A program made the position numbers and the translations under genes. From Pandoraea anapnoica (GTDB taxonomy: Bacteria > Pseudomonadota > Gammaproteobacteria > Burkholderiales > Burkholderiaceae), in assembly GCF_902459765.1 (NCBI RefSeq), contig NZ_CABPSP010000005.1, positions 1-64,000 of the forward strand: 64,000 nucleotides of DNA. The letters are read 5' to 3'. Positions 27,035 to 35,518 of the stretch are shown in pieces (position 1 is the stretch's first letter; the number at the start of each line of letters is the position of its first letter). Under the pieces are notes generated by a model, which was given only the letters and a program-made list of their open reading frames with translations, was not told the origin of the DNA and searched no databases.

Positions 27035-27841
27035 GTGAGCGACATGAGCGACACCCATCGGCCCCAAGCCACTGCCTCCCATGAGGCGCACAACGCCGTC
27101 GTCACCGGCCAGTTCGGCCCGCAGGCCTCGGCCTATCTGACGAGCGCCAACCATGCGCAGGGTGCCGATCTGGAGCAACTCGCCGCGATTGCTCGCGCAC
27201 ACCCGAACGCGCAAGTCCTCGATCTGGGTTGCGGCGCAGGTCACGTGAGCTTCTTCACCGCACCGCACGTCGCCCGTGTGGTCGCGTACGACCTTTCGGC
27301 CGACATGCTCGGTGTGGTCGCGGGCGAAGCGGCCAAGCGCGGGCTGACGAACGTCGACACGCAACTCGGCGCAGCGGAATCGCTGCCGTTCGTCGATGCG
27401 TCGTTCGATCTCGTTTTCAGCCGCTACAGCGCACACCATTGGGCGGACGTCGGCGCAGCGCTGCGAGAGATGCGCCGCGTGCTCAAGCCGGGCGGTCGCG
27501 TCGTGATCTGCGACGTCGCCTCCAGCGGACAGCCGTTGTTCGACACCTACCTGCAAGCGGTAGAAGTGCTGCGCGACACCTCACACGTGCGCGACTACAC
27601 GTTGGGTGAATGGATGACGATGGCGGCAGGCGCAGGCTTCTCGGTGGCATCGCTCACCCCGCGCACGCTTGACCTCGACTTCAAGACATGGACGACACGC
27701 ATGCGCACCCCGGAGTCGATGCAGGTCGCCATCCGCGCACTGCAAACGGCAATGGCGGACGGCGTACGCCAGCACTTCAAGATTCAGGACGACGGTTCGT
27801 TCACACTCGACACGCTCACGCTGGAACTCGTTGTCGGCTGA
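27035..27841 (+). CDS. Class I SAM-dependent methyltransferase (UbiE/Methyltransf_11 type)
   Basis: A 268-residue methyltransferase. Motif I is VLDLGCGAGHVSFF near residue 67, motif II is in VVAYDLSADMLGVV, and the LREMRRVLKPGGRVVICD strand follows. I choose the GTG at 27035, which has a strong GAAGGAG site seven bases upstream; the ATG three codons later is the alternative. Methyl acceptor unknown. Divergence from a MmyB-type regulator suggests the gene is inducible by a small molecule. It converges on the FAD monooxygenase gene with an 80-bp gap. Confidence 0.85.
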   Translation: MSDMSDTHRPQATASHEAHNAVVTGQFGPQASAYLTSANHAQGADLEQLAAIARAHPNAQVLDLGCGAGHVSFFTAPHVARVVAYDLSADMLGVVAGEAAKRGLTNVDTQLGAAESLPFVDASFDLVFSRYSAHHWADVGAALREMRRVLKPGGRVVICDVASSGQPLFDTYLQAVEVLRDTSHVRDYTLGEWMTMAAGAGFSVASLTPRTLDLDFKTWTTRMRTPESMQVAIRALQTAMADGVRQHFKIQDDGSFTLDTLTLELVVG

Positions 27842-27922
27842 GCGCGTTGCCTCCCCGAATGCCGCCGCCCCCTCCCCCGGCGGGGGCATCACACCCACGC
27901 CGGGCACCCTGATCGTCTCGCG

Positions 27923-29407
27923 TCACTTTCGTTCTGCTTTGTTGACACCGATCCGATTGGATGGGCCCCGGGAAGACAGCGTCCCCGGCGCAAACACGGG
28001 CGCGATCTGCTCTGAGACGTATTTCATTGCAACCCGAGCCGCCACCGATGGTGCGAAAAGCGCGCCGGGCGGCTCGACCATGTGCATGACGCGCAAGAAC
28101 CGGCGGTAAATTGCCGCGTCGTCCACCGCCAGCCCAAGCAGTAACTCCACGTAACGTTGCATGAGCCGCGCTCGCCAGTGCGCTGCCCCCTTCTGCCTCG
28201 TCAGACGCAAATCGACGCCAGTCGAGAACGTCCATGCATGCTGTGCAACCTGCGCCAGTCCACGTTGCAACGTCAGACTCCTGGGCGCAGCATCAGCGTT
28301 GCGAAGTACATACAGATGGGCGTCGAGGGCCACCGCACTGAGCGCGGCCACGGTCATGCCCTGCCCATAGACCGGGTTGAAACAGCAAGCGGCATCGCCC
28401 AGCACCACGAACCCTTCGGGCCAGCGCTTCATCTCACTGAAGTGCCTCACCCGGTTCTCGGTCTGACGAAATCGACGAATCGGCGATACCGGCTCGGCGC
28501 CGGCAATCGCGTCGTGAAGTGTCGACACTCGCAGACTGCGGGCAAACGCGGCGAAGCCGTCTTCGTCGCCGGGGGGATAGTCGCCGCCCACGCCCGTCAA
28601 GGTCACGATCCAGCGATTGCCCTCAATGGGGAAAATCGTGCCGCTGCGCGGACAGTCCGGTGCACGGCCATGCACCACCAATGCCTGCCAATCTCGCCAT
28701 GGCGAGCGCTTCGGCACCGCGAAGAGGCGACTCGAATATCCGACGCGGGCGTCGACAACCGTCTCTCGCGGCATATCGAAGCCGGTGGCTTTCAGCCACG
28801 ATGGCGCGCGGGAATTGCGGCCGCTGGCGTCGACGACGAACGTGGCCGGCAACATCGAAACACTACCTGCCTCTCTCGTCAATCCACCGCAACGTCGCTG
28901 AATCGTCACCCCGCAAACTTGCGTTTGCGTTGCGTCGACGCTCAGCCCCGTGACCTCGCACCCTGACATGACAGTGACACGCCGCTCGCCGAGCACACGT
29001 TGTCGCACCGCAAATTCAAGCAGGTCGCGGCTCGTCGACCAAGTGACGAAACCCTCGCCTGCGGGGGGCATCCAGCCCGCTGCCGAAAACCAGCGCACCG
29101 ACCGGTACCAGTCGAGCTGCACGGCGCCGGCGTCCAGCAATGCCTGACCCAGCTCGGGAAAGAGTGCCTCGAGCGTGCGACGTCCACGCATGAGCAACTG
29201 ATGTACAAATTGACCTTGCGGTACGCCGGCCCGTGAAGCCGACGTATCCGTGAGCTCATCTCGCTCGAGAAGAAATACCTCTTCGAAATGCCCGGTCAGC
29301 ATGTGGGCCGCAAGCAACCCTGCCATGCCTGCCCCGATCACAATCGCCCGCGACGCGGCGGGCGCTGCTGCCTCCGGCATGACAAACGCAGACGTCGTTG
29401 AAGTCAT
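27923..29407 (-). CDS. FAD-dependent monooxygenase / hydroxylase-like flavoprotein
   Basis: A 494-residue flavoprotein, last gene of a four-gene operon. An N-terminal dinucleotide-binding fold (IVIGAGMAGLLAAHML, about residues 18-33) is followed by an acidic end of the second strand (VFLLERDEL). The second FAD motif, GDAACCFNPVYGQGM, lies at about residues 337-351, as in group A aromatic hydroxylases and geranylgeranyl-reductase-like proteins. No halogenase motif was found. The ATG at 29407 has a GAGG site; the ATG at 29419 overlaps the desaturase stop (TAATG) and is an equal alternative. Tight coupling to the desaturase indicates a shared product. The substrate is not known. Confidence 0.75.
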   Translation of the reverse strand: MTSTTSAFVMPEAAAPAASRAIVIGAGMAGLLAAHMLTGHFEEVFLLERDELTDTSASRAGVPQGQFVHQLLMRGRRTLEALFPELGQALLDAGAVQLDWYRSVRWFSAAGWMPPAGEGFVTWSTSRDLLEFAVRQRVLGERRVTVMSGCEVTGLSVDATQTQVCGVTIQRRCGGLTREAGSVSMLPATFVVDASGRNSRAPSWLKATGFDMPRETVVDARVGYSSRLFAVPKRSPWRDWQALVVHGRAPDCPRSGTIFPIEGNRWIVTLTGVGGDYPPGDEDGFAAFARSLRVSTLHDAIAGAEPVSPIRRFRQTENRVRHFSEMKRWPEGFVVLGDAACCFNPVYGQGMTVAALSAVALDAHLYVLRNADAAPRSLTLQRGLAQVAQHAWTFSTGVDLRLTRQKGAAHWRARLMQRYVELLLGLAVDDAAIYRRFLRVMHMVEPPGALFAPSVAARVAMKYVSEQIAPVFAPGTLSSRGPSNRIGVNKAERK

Positions 29408-29418
29408 GGCTTGCCTCA

Positions 29419-30225
29419 TTATCGAAACCAGCGGTTCAATCCGCTCAGCGACGTCGGCACGTCGATCTGATGGGCAATCTGCCGATGAAACGCCGGGAGC
29501 CGACTCCAATGCAGCCCCGGACGCACATGGTGCGCAAGGTGATACCCATTGTTGAAAAACACGAGATTGAGCCAGGGGTTGGCCTTCGTGTGCGATGCCT
29601 TGAAGGGATCGCTCGAGTACAGATCGATATGGTCGTCGTACGTCATGTGGATGAAGTTCACCCAGACCAGCACAATCGGTACGACAAAGAAGATGAGCGC
29701 GTTACGGGGATCGTGAAGGAGCAGGCCGATAAGCACCGCATAGCTGGTTGCCACCTGCCAGAGACAGCGCCGACGCAAACGCCTGGAAGTACGCCCGATA
29801 CGCAGCACGTGATAGTTGTACGTAAAAAAATAATGCGCGATGTACGCAAGCCTCGACATCCGGCAGCCGCCGGCGCCTATCCAGCGCGACGGGTCACGTT
29901 CCGGCTCTGTGTAATGCAGATGATGGCCGCGGCTATGATGCAGACGGAATTTCGCGGCGTACATGCCGGTTTGCAGCCACATGACCAACTCGATGAACCG
30001 GTTGCCCCAGGCGCCGGAGAACATACCCACATGCGATTGGTTATGCACCGCGGTGGATACCGCGATCTGGGGCAATAAGAGCAGTGCTGCCCATGCGACG
30101 GCCGTTCCTGGCGCACGCGCGAAAAGGTAGCCGGCGAACTGCGCGAGCGCCGTCCCCGCCACCAGGGCAAGCGGGGCCAGATCCTCCTGGTAATGCAGCC
30201 CTAACCAACGGGCGAGATGTCTCAT
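29419..30225 (-). CDS. Membrane fatty-acid desaturase/hydroxylase
   Basis: A 268-residue integral membrane di-iron enzyme. Three histidine boxes are present: HNQSH (61-65), HHSRGHH (96-102) and HLAHH (229-233), with four to five hydrophobic segments between them. These bind the two irons that activate oxygen to desaturate or hydroxylate an acyl chain or other lipid. The ATG at 30225 is preceded by AAGGAGG; a frame five codons longer is not supported. Being between an AfsA-like gene and an FAD monooxygenase gene, it probably modifies the acyl part of a specialised lipid rather than bulk phospholipid. That is inference. Confidence 0.85.
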   Translation of the reverse strand: MRHLARWLGLHYQEDLAPLALVAGTALAQFAGYLFARAPGTAVAWAALLLLPQIAVSTAVHNQSHVGMFSGAWGNRFIELVMWLQTGMYAAKFRLHHSRGHHLHYTEPERDPSRWIGAGGCRMSRLAYIAHYFFTYNYHVLRIGRTSRRLRRRCLWQVATSYAVLIGLLLHDPRNALIFFVVPIVLVWVNFIHMTYDDHIDLYSSDPFKASHTKANPWLNLVFFNNGYHLAHHVRPGLHWSRLPAFHRQIAHQIDVPTSLSGLNRWFR

Positions 30226-30267
30226 GATGCCTCCTTGCAAAGCACGGTCCCGACCGGCAGGCGCGCC

Positions 30268-30837
30268 TCAATGCACCTCGCCAGTCGGCATGTTGCGGCG
30301 CAGCCGGGCAAGCAGCGCAGGCGAAGAAAAGCTCCAGCGTGCATTCATCGTGCCAAGCGGACGGTCGAACTGCAGCCACTGACTCTCGCAAGCCAGCGCA
30401 GACAGGTGCTCGTGCCGATAAGTCTTGGCGACGATCACGAATCGCACCGACAGCGGAGCGCGCAATTCGGCAAAGCGCTCGAACACAACGTCCAACGAAT
30501 TGAGCACAAAGGCCAGATCGTGTGAAACCTCGTAGAAACGATGGGAAATGGCGGTCCCGACTTGTCGGGTCGCTTCGATGAGCATCAGACCTGGCACATG
30601 GTCCAGCGGATGCTCGAAGAAGAAGGCATGATTCGGGTCAATGTGAAGCGTCGCGATGAAGCAGTCGTGGCCGTCTGGCGTGGCGTCGGCGCGCGTGATC
30701 GACGCCACGAAGACATTCGCCGGGTCCGTCTTGTGGACCAGCGTGTGATCAAGCTTACCGTTCATCGTGAGGGCTTCGGCGTCGGTGCCGTCGGGCAGTA
30801 CGGTCACGTAGCTCGTCAAGGGGGGCTGAAGGTTCAT
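30268..30837 (-). CDS. AfsA-like (A-factor biosynthesis) hotdog protein, single domain
   Basis: A 189-residue protein of the A-factor (gamma-butyrolactone) biosynthesis hotdog family. The diagnostic stretch is LVHKTDPANVFVASI (about 33-47), followed by HAFFFEHPLDHVPGLMLIEA and TRQVGTAISH (about 72-98), matching the 'VHK..VFVT' and 'ETLRQ' regions I know from AfsA. Streptomyces AfsA has two tandem hotdog repeats (about 300 residues); this one has a single repeat. AfsA condenses a beta-ketoacyl thioester with dihydroxyacetone phosphate on the way to butyrolactone signals. Whether the one-domain form does the same is open. It sits between two redox genes in one operon. Confidence 0.78.
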   Translation of the reverse strand: MNLQPPLTSYVTVLPDGTDAEALTMNGKLDHTLVHKTDPANVFVASITRADATPDGHDCFIATLHIDPNHAFFFEHPLDHVPGLMLIEATRQVGTAISHRFYEVSHDLAFVLNSLDVVFERFAELRAPLSVRFVIVAKTYRHEHLSALACESQWLQFDRPLGTMNARWSFSSPALLARLRRNMPTGEVH

Positions 30838-30920
30838 GGCGACTCCATCAGAGAATTACGGGGGACGAAGACCCGTCGTCGCGGCTCGCGGCGACGCGCT
30901 GAAAAGTGAGTCACCTGAAG

Positions 30921-32306
30921 TTATGTCGACGCGTAGTCGCTGTACCCGACGTCGCGCGAGCGGCGTCTGTCACGTTCGCGAGCGCCATGGACAATGCGAG
31001 CCACGGCTTCCTGCGCCGAAAGCACACAAGCCTCGATCGATGCGCCGCGCAAATAATCGCCGGCGAACGACAGACCCTCGATGGTGTGCCGGGGGTCATC
31101 GAGCAACGCCCTCAACCGATAATGATGCGGTACGTATGCACAAAGGCCGGGATTGAACAGGTGGGCAACAACGTCGCGCCGATCTGCGCGTGCCACCGGA
31201 ATATATTGACGCAGGGCCGCCTCGGCGAGATCGAGCAGCGTCTGGGCTTGCGCGCCGTCGACATCGCCGGCGAGCCCGACACGTTCGATCAGTTCGCGGG
31301 CCTTGCGGCCACTGAACGTATAGCGCACCGTGTCCAACCTATCGACGCCATAGGCACCGGCATTGCTCAGCGCCTGGTCCGGACCAAAAGACAGGCCACG
31401 GACCTGCGCCGAGAATATCGGCCGACGATACGCGGCGACAACCACCAACACCGGGTAGTAGCGAATCCCGTCGAGTGCCGCCGCGAGTCCGGCATCGTGT
31501 TCGCGCAGCAAATCGGCACTCACGCTTGCAGGCGTCGCGAGCACCACGTGGTCGTATTCCAGATCACGCGTGCCACCGTCCGCATGGCGCACCGCCAAGC
31601 CCCGAACCCGACCGTCGCGGACCACGATGCGCTCGACGCGAACATCGCAACGGACCTGCATCGAAGCCGTCGCCGCTTCCACAAAGGCCCCCATGCCGTC
31701 CCGAAACTGGTCATAGGTATCGAGCCACATGCCCAAATGGGTGCCGAAGTTGCCAAGGTGAATTTCGTCGGGCTCCGCGCCGTTCATTCGCACCGACATT
31801 GCCCGCACAACGGCACGACAGAATGCCGGACTGAAATGGGCGTCGAGCGGCGAATCGTCGGTGCGTCGGGCCAGCCTTGCAAACGATGGGCCGTCGAGAA
31901 ACCGATTTCGTGCGTCGAACCATACCCGCAGGCAAAGTCCGCCCAGACGCAAGGCGTCTGCCGTGGGACAGCCGCGCAGGTAGGCAAAGGTACTGCCTAG
32001 CCGACGCGTGCTGTCCAGCGTGACGATCCGCCCGTCTCGCACGCGCGACGTGTTGATGCCGAAGGGTTCGAACCCAAATGGACCGAGATCGCGAGCGAGC
32101 GCACGAAATCGCTCGTAGTGCCGACCGATATTCTTGCCACCAAGATCGATCCGTTCCCCGTCGAGCGTGGCGCCGCATATTCGGCCGCCAAGCGTCGCTC
32201 GACGTTCGATCAGCTCAGCGGGAATTCCGGCCTTGCGCAGATAGTGCGCGGTCGCGATTCCGGAGATGCCGCCACCAATGACGGCGCATGCCGTAGTGGA
32301 TGTCAT
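30921..32306 (-). CDS. FAD-dependent amine-oxidase/protoporphyrinogen-oxidase-like enzyme
   Basis: A 461-residue flavoenzyme of the amine oxidase / phytoene desaturase superfamily. The N-terminal FAD fold is seen in CAVIGGGISGIATAHYLRKA and the following ERRATLGGRICGATL (the R-x-G-G-R motif). The C-terminal FAD-contact region is GLSFAGDYLRGASIEACVLSA. I prefer the ATG at 32306, which is preceded by GGGGGG; an ATG ten codons upstream at 32336 is possible. It is the first gene of the AfsA operon, 84 bp ahead of the AfsA-like gene. It could oxidise a lipid, polyene or porphyrin-like substrate, and sequence alone does not decide. Confidence 0.75.
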   Translation of the reverse strand: MTSTTACAVIGGGISGIATAHYLRKAGIPAELIERRATLGGRICGATLDGERIDLGGKNIGRHYERFRALARDLGPFGFEPFGINTSRVRDGRIVTLDSTRRLGSTFAYLRGCPTADALRLGGLCLRVWFDARNRFLDGPSFARLARRTDDSPLDAHFSPAFCRAVVRAMSVRMNGAEPDEIHLGNFGTHLGMWLDTYDQFRDGMGAFVEAATASMQVRCDVRVERIVVRDGRVRGLAVRHADGGTRDLEYDHVVLATPASVSADLLREHDAGLAAALDGIRYYPVLVVVAAYRRPIFSAQVRGLSFGPDQALSNAGAYGVDRLDTVRYTFSGRKARELIERVGLAGDVDGAQAQTLLDLAEAALRQYIPVARADRRDVVAHLFNPGLCAYVPHHYRLRALLDDPRHTIEGLSFAGDYLRGASIEACVLSAQEAVARIVHGARERDRRRSRDVGYSDYAST

Positions 32307-32355
32307 CGTAGAGCCCCCCGCATGTTCATCGGACATGCTTCAAGTGTCGAGACAA

Positions 32356-32371
32356 TGACACTTAAATGTCA
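32356..32371 (-). promoter_or_regulatory. Dyad operator and promoter of the AfsA operon
   Basis: TGACACTTAAATGTCA is a 16-bp inverted repeat with one mismatched pair, flanked by outer TGTCG/CGACA arms that extend the symmetry. On the minus strand a TTGACT -35 (complement of 32387-32392) is followed 18 bp later by CATTTA (complement of 32363-32368), so the dyad overlaps the -10. A repressor or autoinducer-responsive regulator could bind here. No regulator gene lies in the operon itself. Confidence 0.5.
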
Positions 32372-32535
32372 CGACATCCTAAGCATAGTCAAACGAAATC
32401 ATCCGCCTGCATCTCTTAGAGGGGTAACGCATAGTGTTCAATCGCGAGCATCGGAGGCGACTCTTTTTGTTGGCGGCGCGGTTGTCATTGCTTAGGATGA
32501 CCAACTTTACGATGTCGTCACGCACGCGCATCGTC

Positions 32536-32576
32536 GCAAAAAAAGGGCCGGGTTCTGCCATATGCAGAACCCGGCC
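32536..32576 (-). terminator. Strong intrinsic terminator of the parvulin gene
   Basis: A perfect 15-bp stem (32542-32556 with 32562-32576) with a five-base loop is followed on the minus strand by seven T residues. It ends the parvulin transcript and so isolates the AfsA operon, whose own promoter lies to the left. Confidence 0.92.
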
Positions 32577-32649
32577 CTCGGCACAGCGACGTTGCGCACG
32601 AACTTTACGTCTTCAGTACCTCCCCTCGCTTCACACGCGACCGACGCGG

Positions 32650-33411
32650 TTACTGCACACGCGTCGGTCCATCGCTATCGTTGGCACCGCCGATCTCGGC
32701 TGCGCCAGCGAGCAACGCCACATAGTGACGTAACGCGCGCGCTCGCGCCTGCTCATACAACTGCGCAGCAATGCGATCGGCCACGCGCTCGAAAGGTGGC
32801 ATGCGCCCTTTCATCCGACGTTCGATACGCACGACGTGAAAGCCATAGCGTGTGTTCACGAGCCTTGGCAACACCCCCAGCCGATCCCCACAGAACAGCA
32901 CCAGCTCGAACTCCGGCGCGCCGCTGCCGCGGGCGAGCATACCCAGACTTCCTCCTGTGCGTCCCGATGGACAATCCGACATCGATTGCGCCACTGCCTC
33001 GAACGAGGCTGGCTCGGCGAGCACCGCGTCCAGGGCGGACTGTGCGCGCGACAACGTGCTGGACAAGGGCACACCGGCCGACAGCGCGAACAGAATATGA
33101 CTCGCCTGCACCTTGTCGCCAACGCGGAACTGTCCGGCATGCTCGTGGAAATATGCCCGACATTCGGCTTCGGTCGGACGGCGCACGTGTACGTCGCGCG
33201 TGAAGAGCGCGTCGACGATGGCGTCGTCGCTCGCGCTCCCGTCATCGGTATCGGCCAGCAGCTGCAAGTCCCGCGCGCGCTGACGTAACAACTCCCGGCT
33301 GACGAGCGCACGCTGGGCCGCCGCTTCCGGATCGGCCGCGTCCAGATGCTGATCGATCTCATCGGCGACGCGGCGTGCGTCGATGACAATACCGTTGACA
33401 CTCAAAGACAT
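32650..33411 (-). CDS. Parvulin-type peptidyl-prolyl isomerase (NifM-like)
   Basis: A 253-residue protein with an N-terminal helical chaperone-like part and a C-terminal parvulin domain. The domain is visible in VQASHILFALSAG, FEAVAQSMSDCPSGRTGGSLGM and VLPRLVNTRYGFHVVRIERR, the usual first strand, substrate loop and last strand. No signal peptide is present, so it is probably cytoplasmic, like NifM and SurA-like solo parvulins. The ATG at 33411 follows a GGAG site and yields MSLSVNGIVIDARRV; the longer frame adds ten residues. No nif genes are visible, so a nitrogenase role is not supported. Confidence 0.82.
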   Translation of the reverse strand: MSLSVNGIVIDARRVADEIDQHLDAADPEAAAQRALVSRELLRQRARDLQLLADTDDGSASDDAIVDALFTRDVHVRRPTEAECRAYFHEHAGQFRVGDKVQASHILFALSAGVPLSSTLSRAQSALDAVLAEPASFEAVAQSMSDCPSGRTGGSLGMLARGSGAPEFELVLFCGDRLGVLPRLVNTRYGFHVVRIERRMKGRMPPFERVADRIAAQLYEQARARALRHYVALLAGAAEIGGANDSDGPTRVQ

Positions 33412-33483
33412 GACAGACTCCAACAAAACGTTCATGGCCACCGCACACTCGCCAGCAGCATGCCAGCGAGTCGCTACCTATCG

Positions 33484-34044
33484 TCAGAATTCGTTCTGAA
33501 TCCGGCGATAGGCGCGCGCGAGCTGCACGTTCGTGCGGCTCACCGATTCGGAGAACTCGCGCGCGTCGATAGTGACCTTCGGGATGATCGCGAGATCGGT
33601 CTCGCGGCTGATATGTGTGGTCGAGGGAATGTAGAAGTTCTCAGGAATATCGCGTCCGTCGATCACGCTGTTGTGCCGCACCACCACGCCGTCGTGCACG
33701 ACGCAGTTGAACAGCACCGAGTTGAAGCCGATGAAGACGTTATTACCGATCACACAAGGTCCATGCACGATGGAGCGATGGGCGATGGAGGTGTTCTCGC
33801 CGATAGTCACGCGTGCGCCGTCTTTCGAATGGATCACGACCCCGTCCTGAATATTGGAATTGGCGCCGATCACGACCGGCTCCATCTTGCCGTCTTCGTC
33901 GACCTCGTCGGCGCGAAGCACCGCATAAGGTCCGATGAAGACGTTCTCGCCCACGATGATCTGACCGCACAAAATGGCCGTGGGATCGACGAACGACGTT
34001 TCGTGCACCACGGGGTAATCCCCGCGCGGATTCTTTCGCAACAT
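33484..34044 (-). CDS. Gamma-class carbonic anhydrase-like hexapeptide protein
   Basis: A 186-residue left-handed beta-helix protein. All three zinc-ligand histidines expected for gamma-carbonic anhydrase are in place: NIQDGVVIHS, then SIAHRSIVHGPCVIG, which corresponds to the H81, H117, H122 pattern of archaeal Cam. The Arg of YAVLRAD and the Gln/Asp of IQDG also match the active site. It likely interconverts CO2 and bicarbonate. A plain acyltransferase function is the alternative for such hexapeptide folds. The ATG at 34044 is chosen; the longer frame adds 25 cysteine-containing residues without family match. Confidence 0.8.
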   Translation of the reverse strand: MLRKNPRGDYPVVHETSFVDPTAILCGQIIVGENVFIGPYAVLRADEVDEDGKMEPVVIGANSNIQDGVVIHSKDGARVTIGENTSIAHRSIVHGPCVIGNNVFIGFNSVLFNCVVHDGVVVRHNSVIDGRDIPENFYIPSTTHISRETDLAIIPKVTIDAREFSESVSRTNVQLARAYRRIQNEF

Positions 34045-34330
34045 GCTTGAGTCACTCCAGACCGCTCGCTCGTACGCCGGACCACGACAGCACATCGCGC
34101 AACAAAGCCATACGCGCAATGCGGACTGTCGACGCTGGTCACGCCGGAATACGCCCTGTGGGCGAGCGGGGGAAGGGAAACACGGACGGGCGCCGTGATA
34201 CAGACTCTCTCACCGCCGCGAACGGTATATCGAAGTTGTAGGCGATGAGAGACGGAAAGGCAAATGTCCGCGATGACGGTGCGGACTCCCGTTGCGCGCC
34301 GCACACACCTGTGTGCGGCACGGAGAAAAC

Positions 34331-35284
34331 TCAGTGCGTCGGACGCGTTGCCGTCGCCTGGCTGTCGTTGGCTGTGCCGGTCGGACGACCGCGCCAGTAA
34401 CCCGCGAGCAGCGAGCCCGAGAGGTTGTGCCAGACCGAGAACAGTGCCCCCGGCAATGCCGCCAGCGGCGTGAAGTAGACCTTGCCAAGCGTGGCGGCCA
34501 GACCCGAGTTCTGCATACCGACCTCGATGGCCAGCGTGCGGCAGATCGATTCGTCGAAGCCCAGCAGACGACCGCCCCAGTAACCGCCGAGCAGCCCCAG
34601 TCCGTTGTGCAGAATCACGCCCACCATGACCAGCGGGCCCACCGTGGCAATGTTGCCCTGATTCGCCCCGACGACGGCGCCGATGATGAGCACGATCGCC
34701 ACCATCGAGACAAGCGGTAGAACACCTTCGATGGCACGCACCGCGCGGCCGAAGAAGTGATTGATGAGCAGACCCGCGCCAATCGGCAGCGCCACGATCT
34801 GAAGAATCGACAACAACATACCCTCGACGTCCACAGCAATCGAGGCATCGACGTACAAGCGCGTGAGCAGCGGCGTCGCGAACACGCCGACGAGGGTCGA
34901 CATGGCACTGATGGTGACCGACAGCGCAACATCGCCGCGGGCGAGATAGATCATGACATTCGATGCCGTGCCGCTCGCTACGCTGCCAACAAGCACCATG
35001 CCCGCCGTCAGATCGGGGGGCATGTGAAGCACGCGCGCAATGATCCAGGCGGCCAGCGGCATCACCAGATAGTGCAGCACCACACCCGCAACGATGGGGG
35101 CGGGACGGGTGAACACACGTTTGAAGTCGTCGAACGTCAGCGTGACGCCCATCGCAAACATCACCACGGTGAGCAGTGCCGTGACATGCGGCGTAATGCC
35201 GGTGAAACTGCCCGGCGAGAAGAAAGCGAAGACAGACAGCAGCAAGGCCCACAAGGGGAACAGCCGGGTGACACGGGCGATCAT
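34331..35284 (-). CDS. Bile acid:sodium symporter family (BASS) transporter
   Basis: A 317-residue membrane protein with about nine to ten hydrophobic segments. The BASS signature regions are [45 protein letters not shown] and [20 protein letters not shown]. In bacteria this group includes carriers of small organic acids such as ketopantoate, so bile acid is unlikely to be the substrate. The last 25 residues are polar and extra to the family core. It stands alone; the region to its right (35285-35518) holds a GC-rich hairpin but no recognised riboswitch. Confidence 0.88.
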   Translation of the reverse strand: MIARVTRLFPLWALLLSVFAFFSPGSFTGITPHVTALLTVVMFAMGVTLTFDDFKRVFTRPAPIVAGVVLHYLVMPLAAWIIARVLHMPPDLTAGMVLVGSVASGTASNVMIYLARGDVALSVTISAMSTLVGVFATPLLTRLYVDASIAVDVEGMLLSILQIVALPIGAGLLINHFFGRAVRAIEGVLPLVSMVAIVLIIGAVVGANQGNIATVGPLVMVGVILHNGLGLLGGYWGGRLLGFDESICRTLAIEVGMQNSGLAATLGKVYFTPLAALPGALFSVWHNLSGSLLAGYWRGRPTGTANDSQATATRPTH

Positions 35285-35518
35285 GAGAGTCTCGGGCGCA
35301 AAAAGTTAATATTTTACTTATTTTGCGCAGAGCACCCGTCGGGGCCGCCCCCGAGGGGCCTGACAGCACTGGCGAAGGCGCGTCTTTGCGCTCGTTCGCG
35401 TGCGTACCGGAGCATGTATTCCGAAGCTGCCGGGCGGCCTCTCTCAGCCCCATGCCGCAGCTCAAATTCACCGGAATGTTGAGCTGCGTGCACATCGTCG
35501 ATGCCTCCGGCGAAGCGC

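Noticed and set aside
32064-32075. GGGTTCGAACCC, resembling a tRNA T-arm
   Set aside because: It lies inside the amine-oxidase-like coding sequence and no acceptor, D or anticodon arms can be found around it.
32650-33411. Parvulin gene as part of a nitrogen-fixation locus because of NifM similarity
   Set aside because: No nif gene is near; solo parvulins of this kind are common in non-fixing Burkholderiales.
35285-35518. GC-rich hairpins upstream of the BASS transporter, considered as a riboswitch
   Set aside because: No consensus elements of any riboswitch class that I know could be matched.
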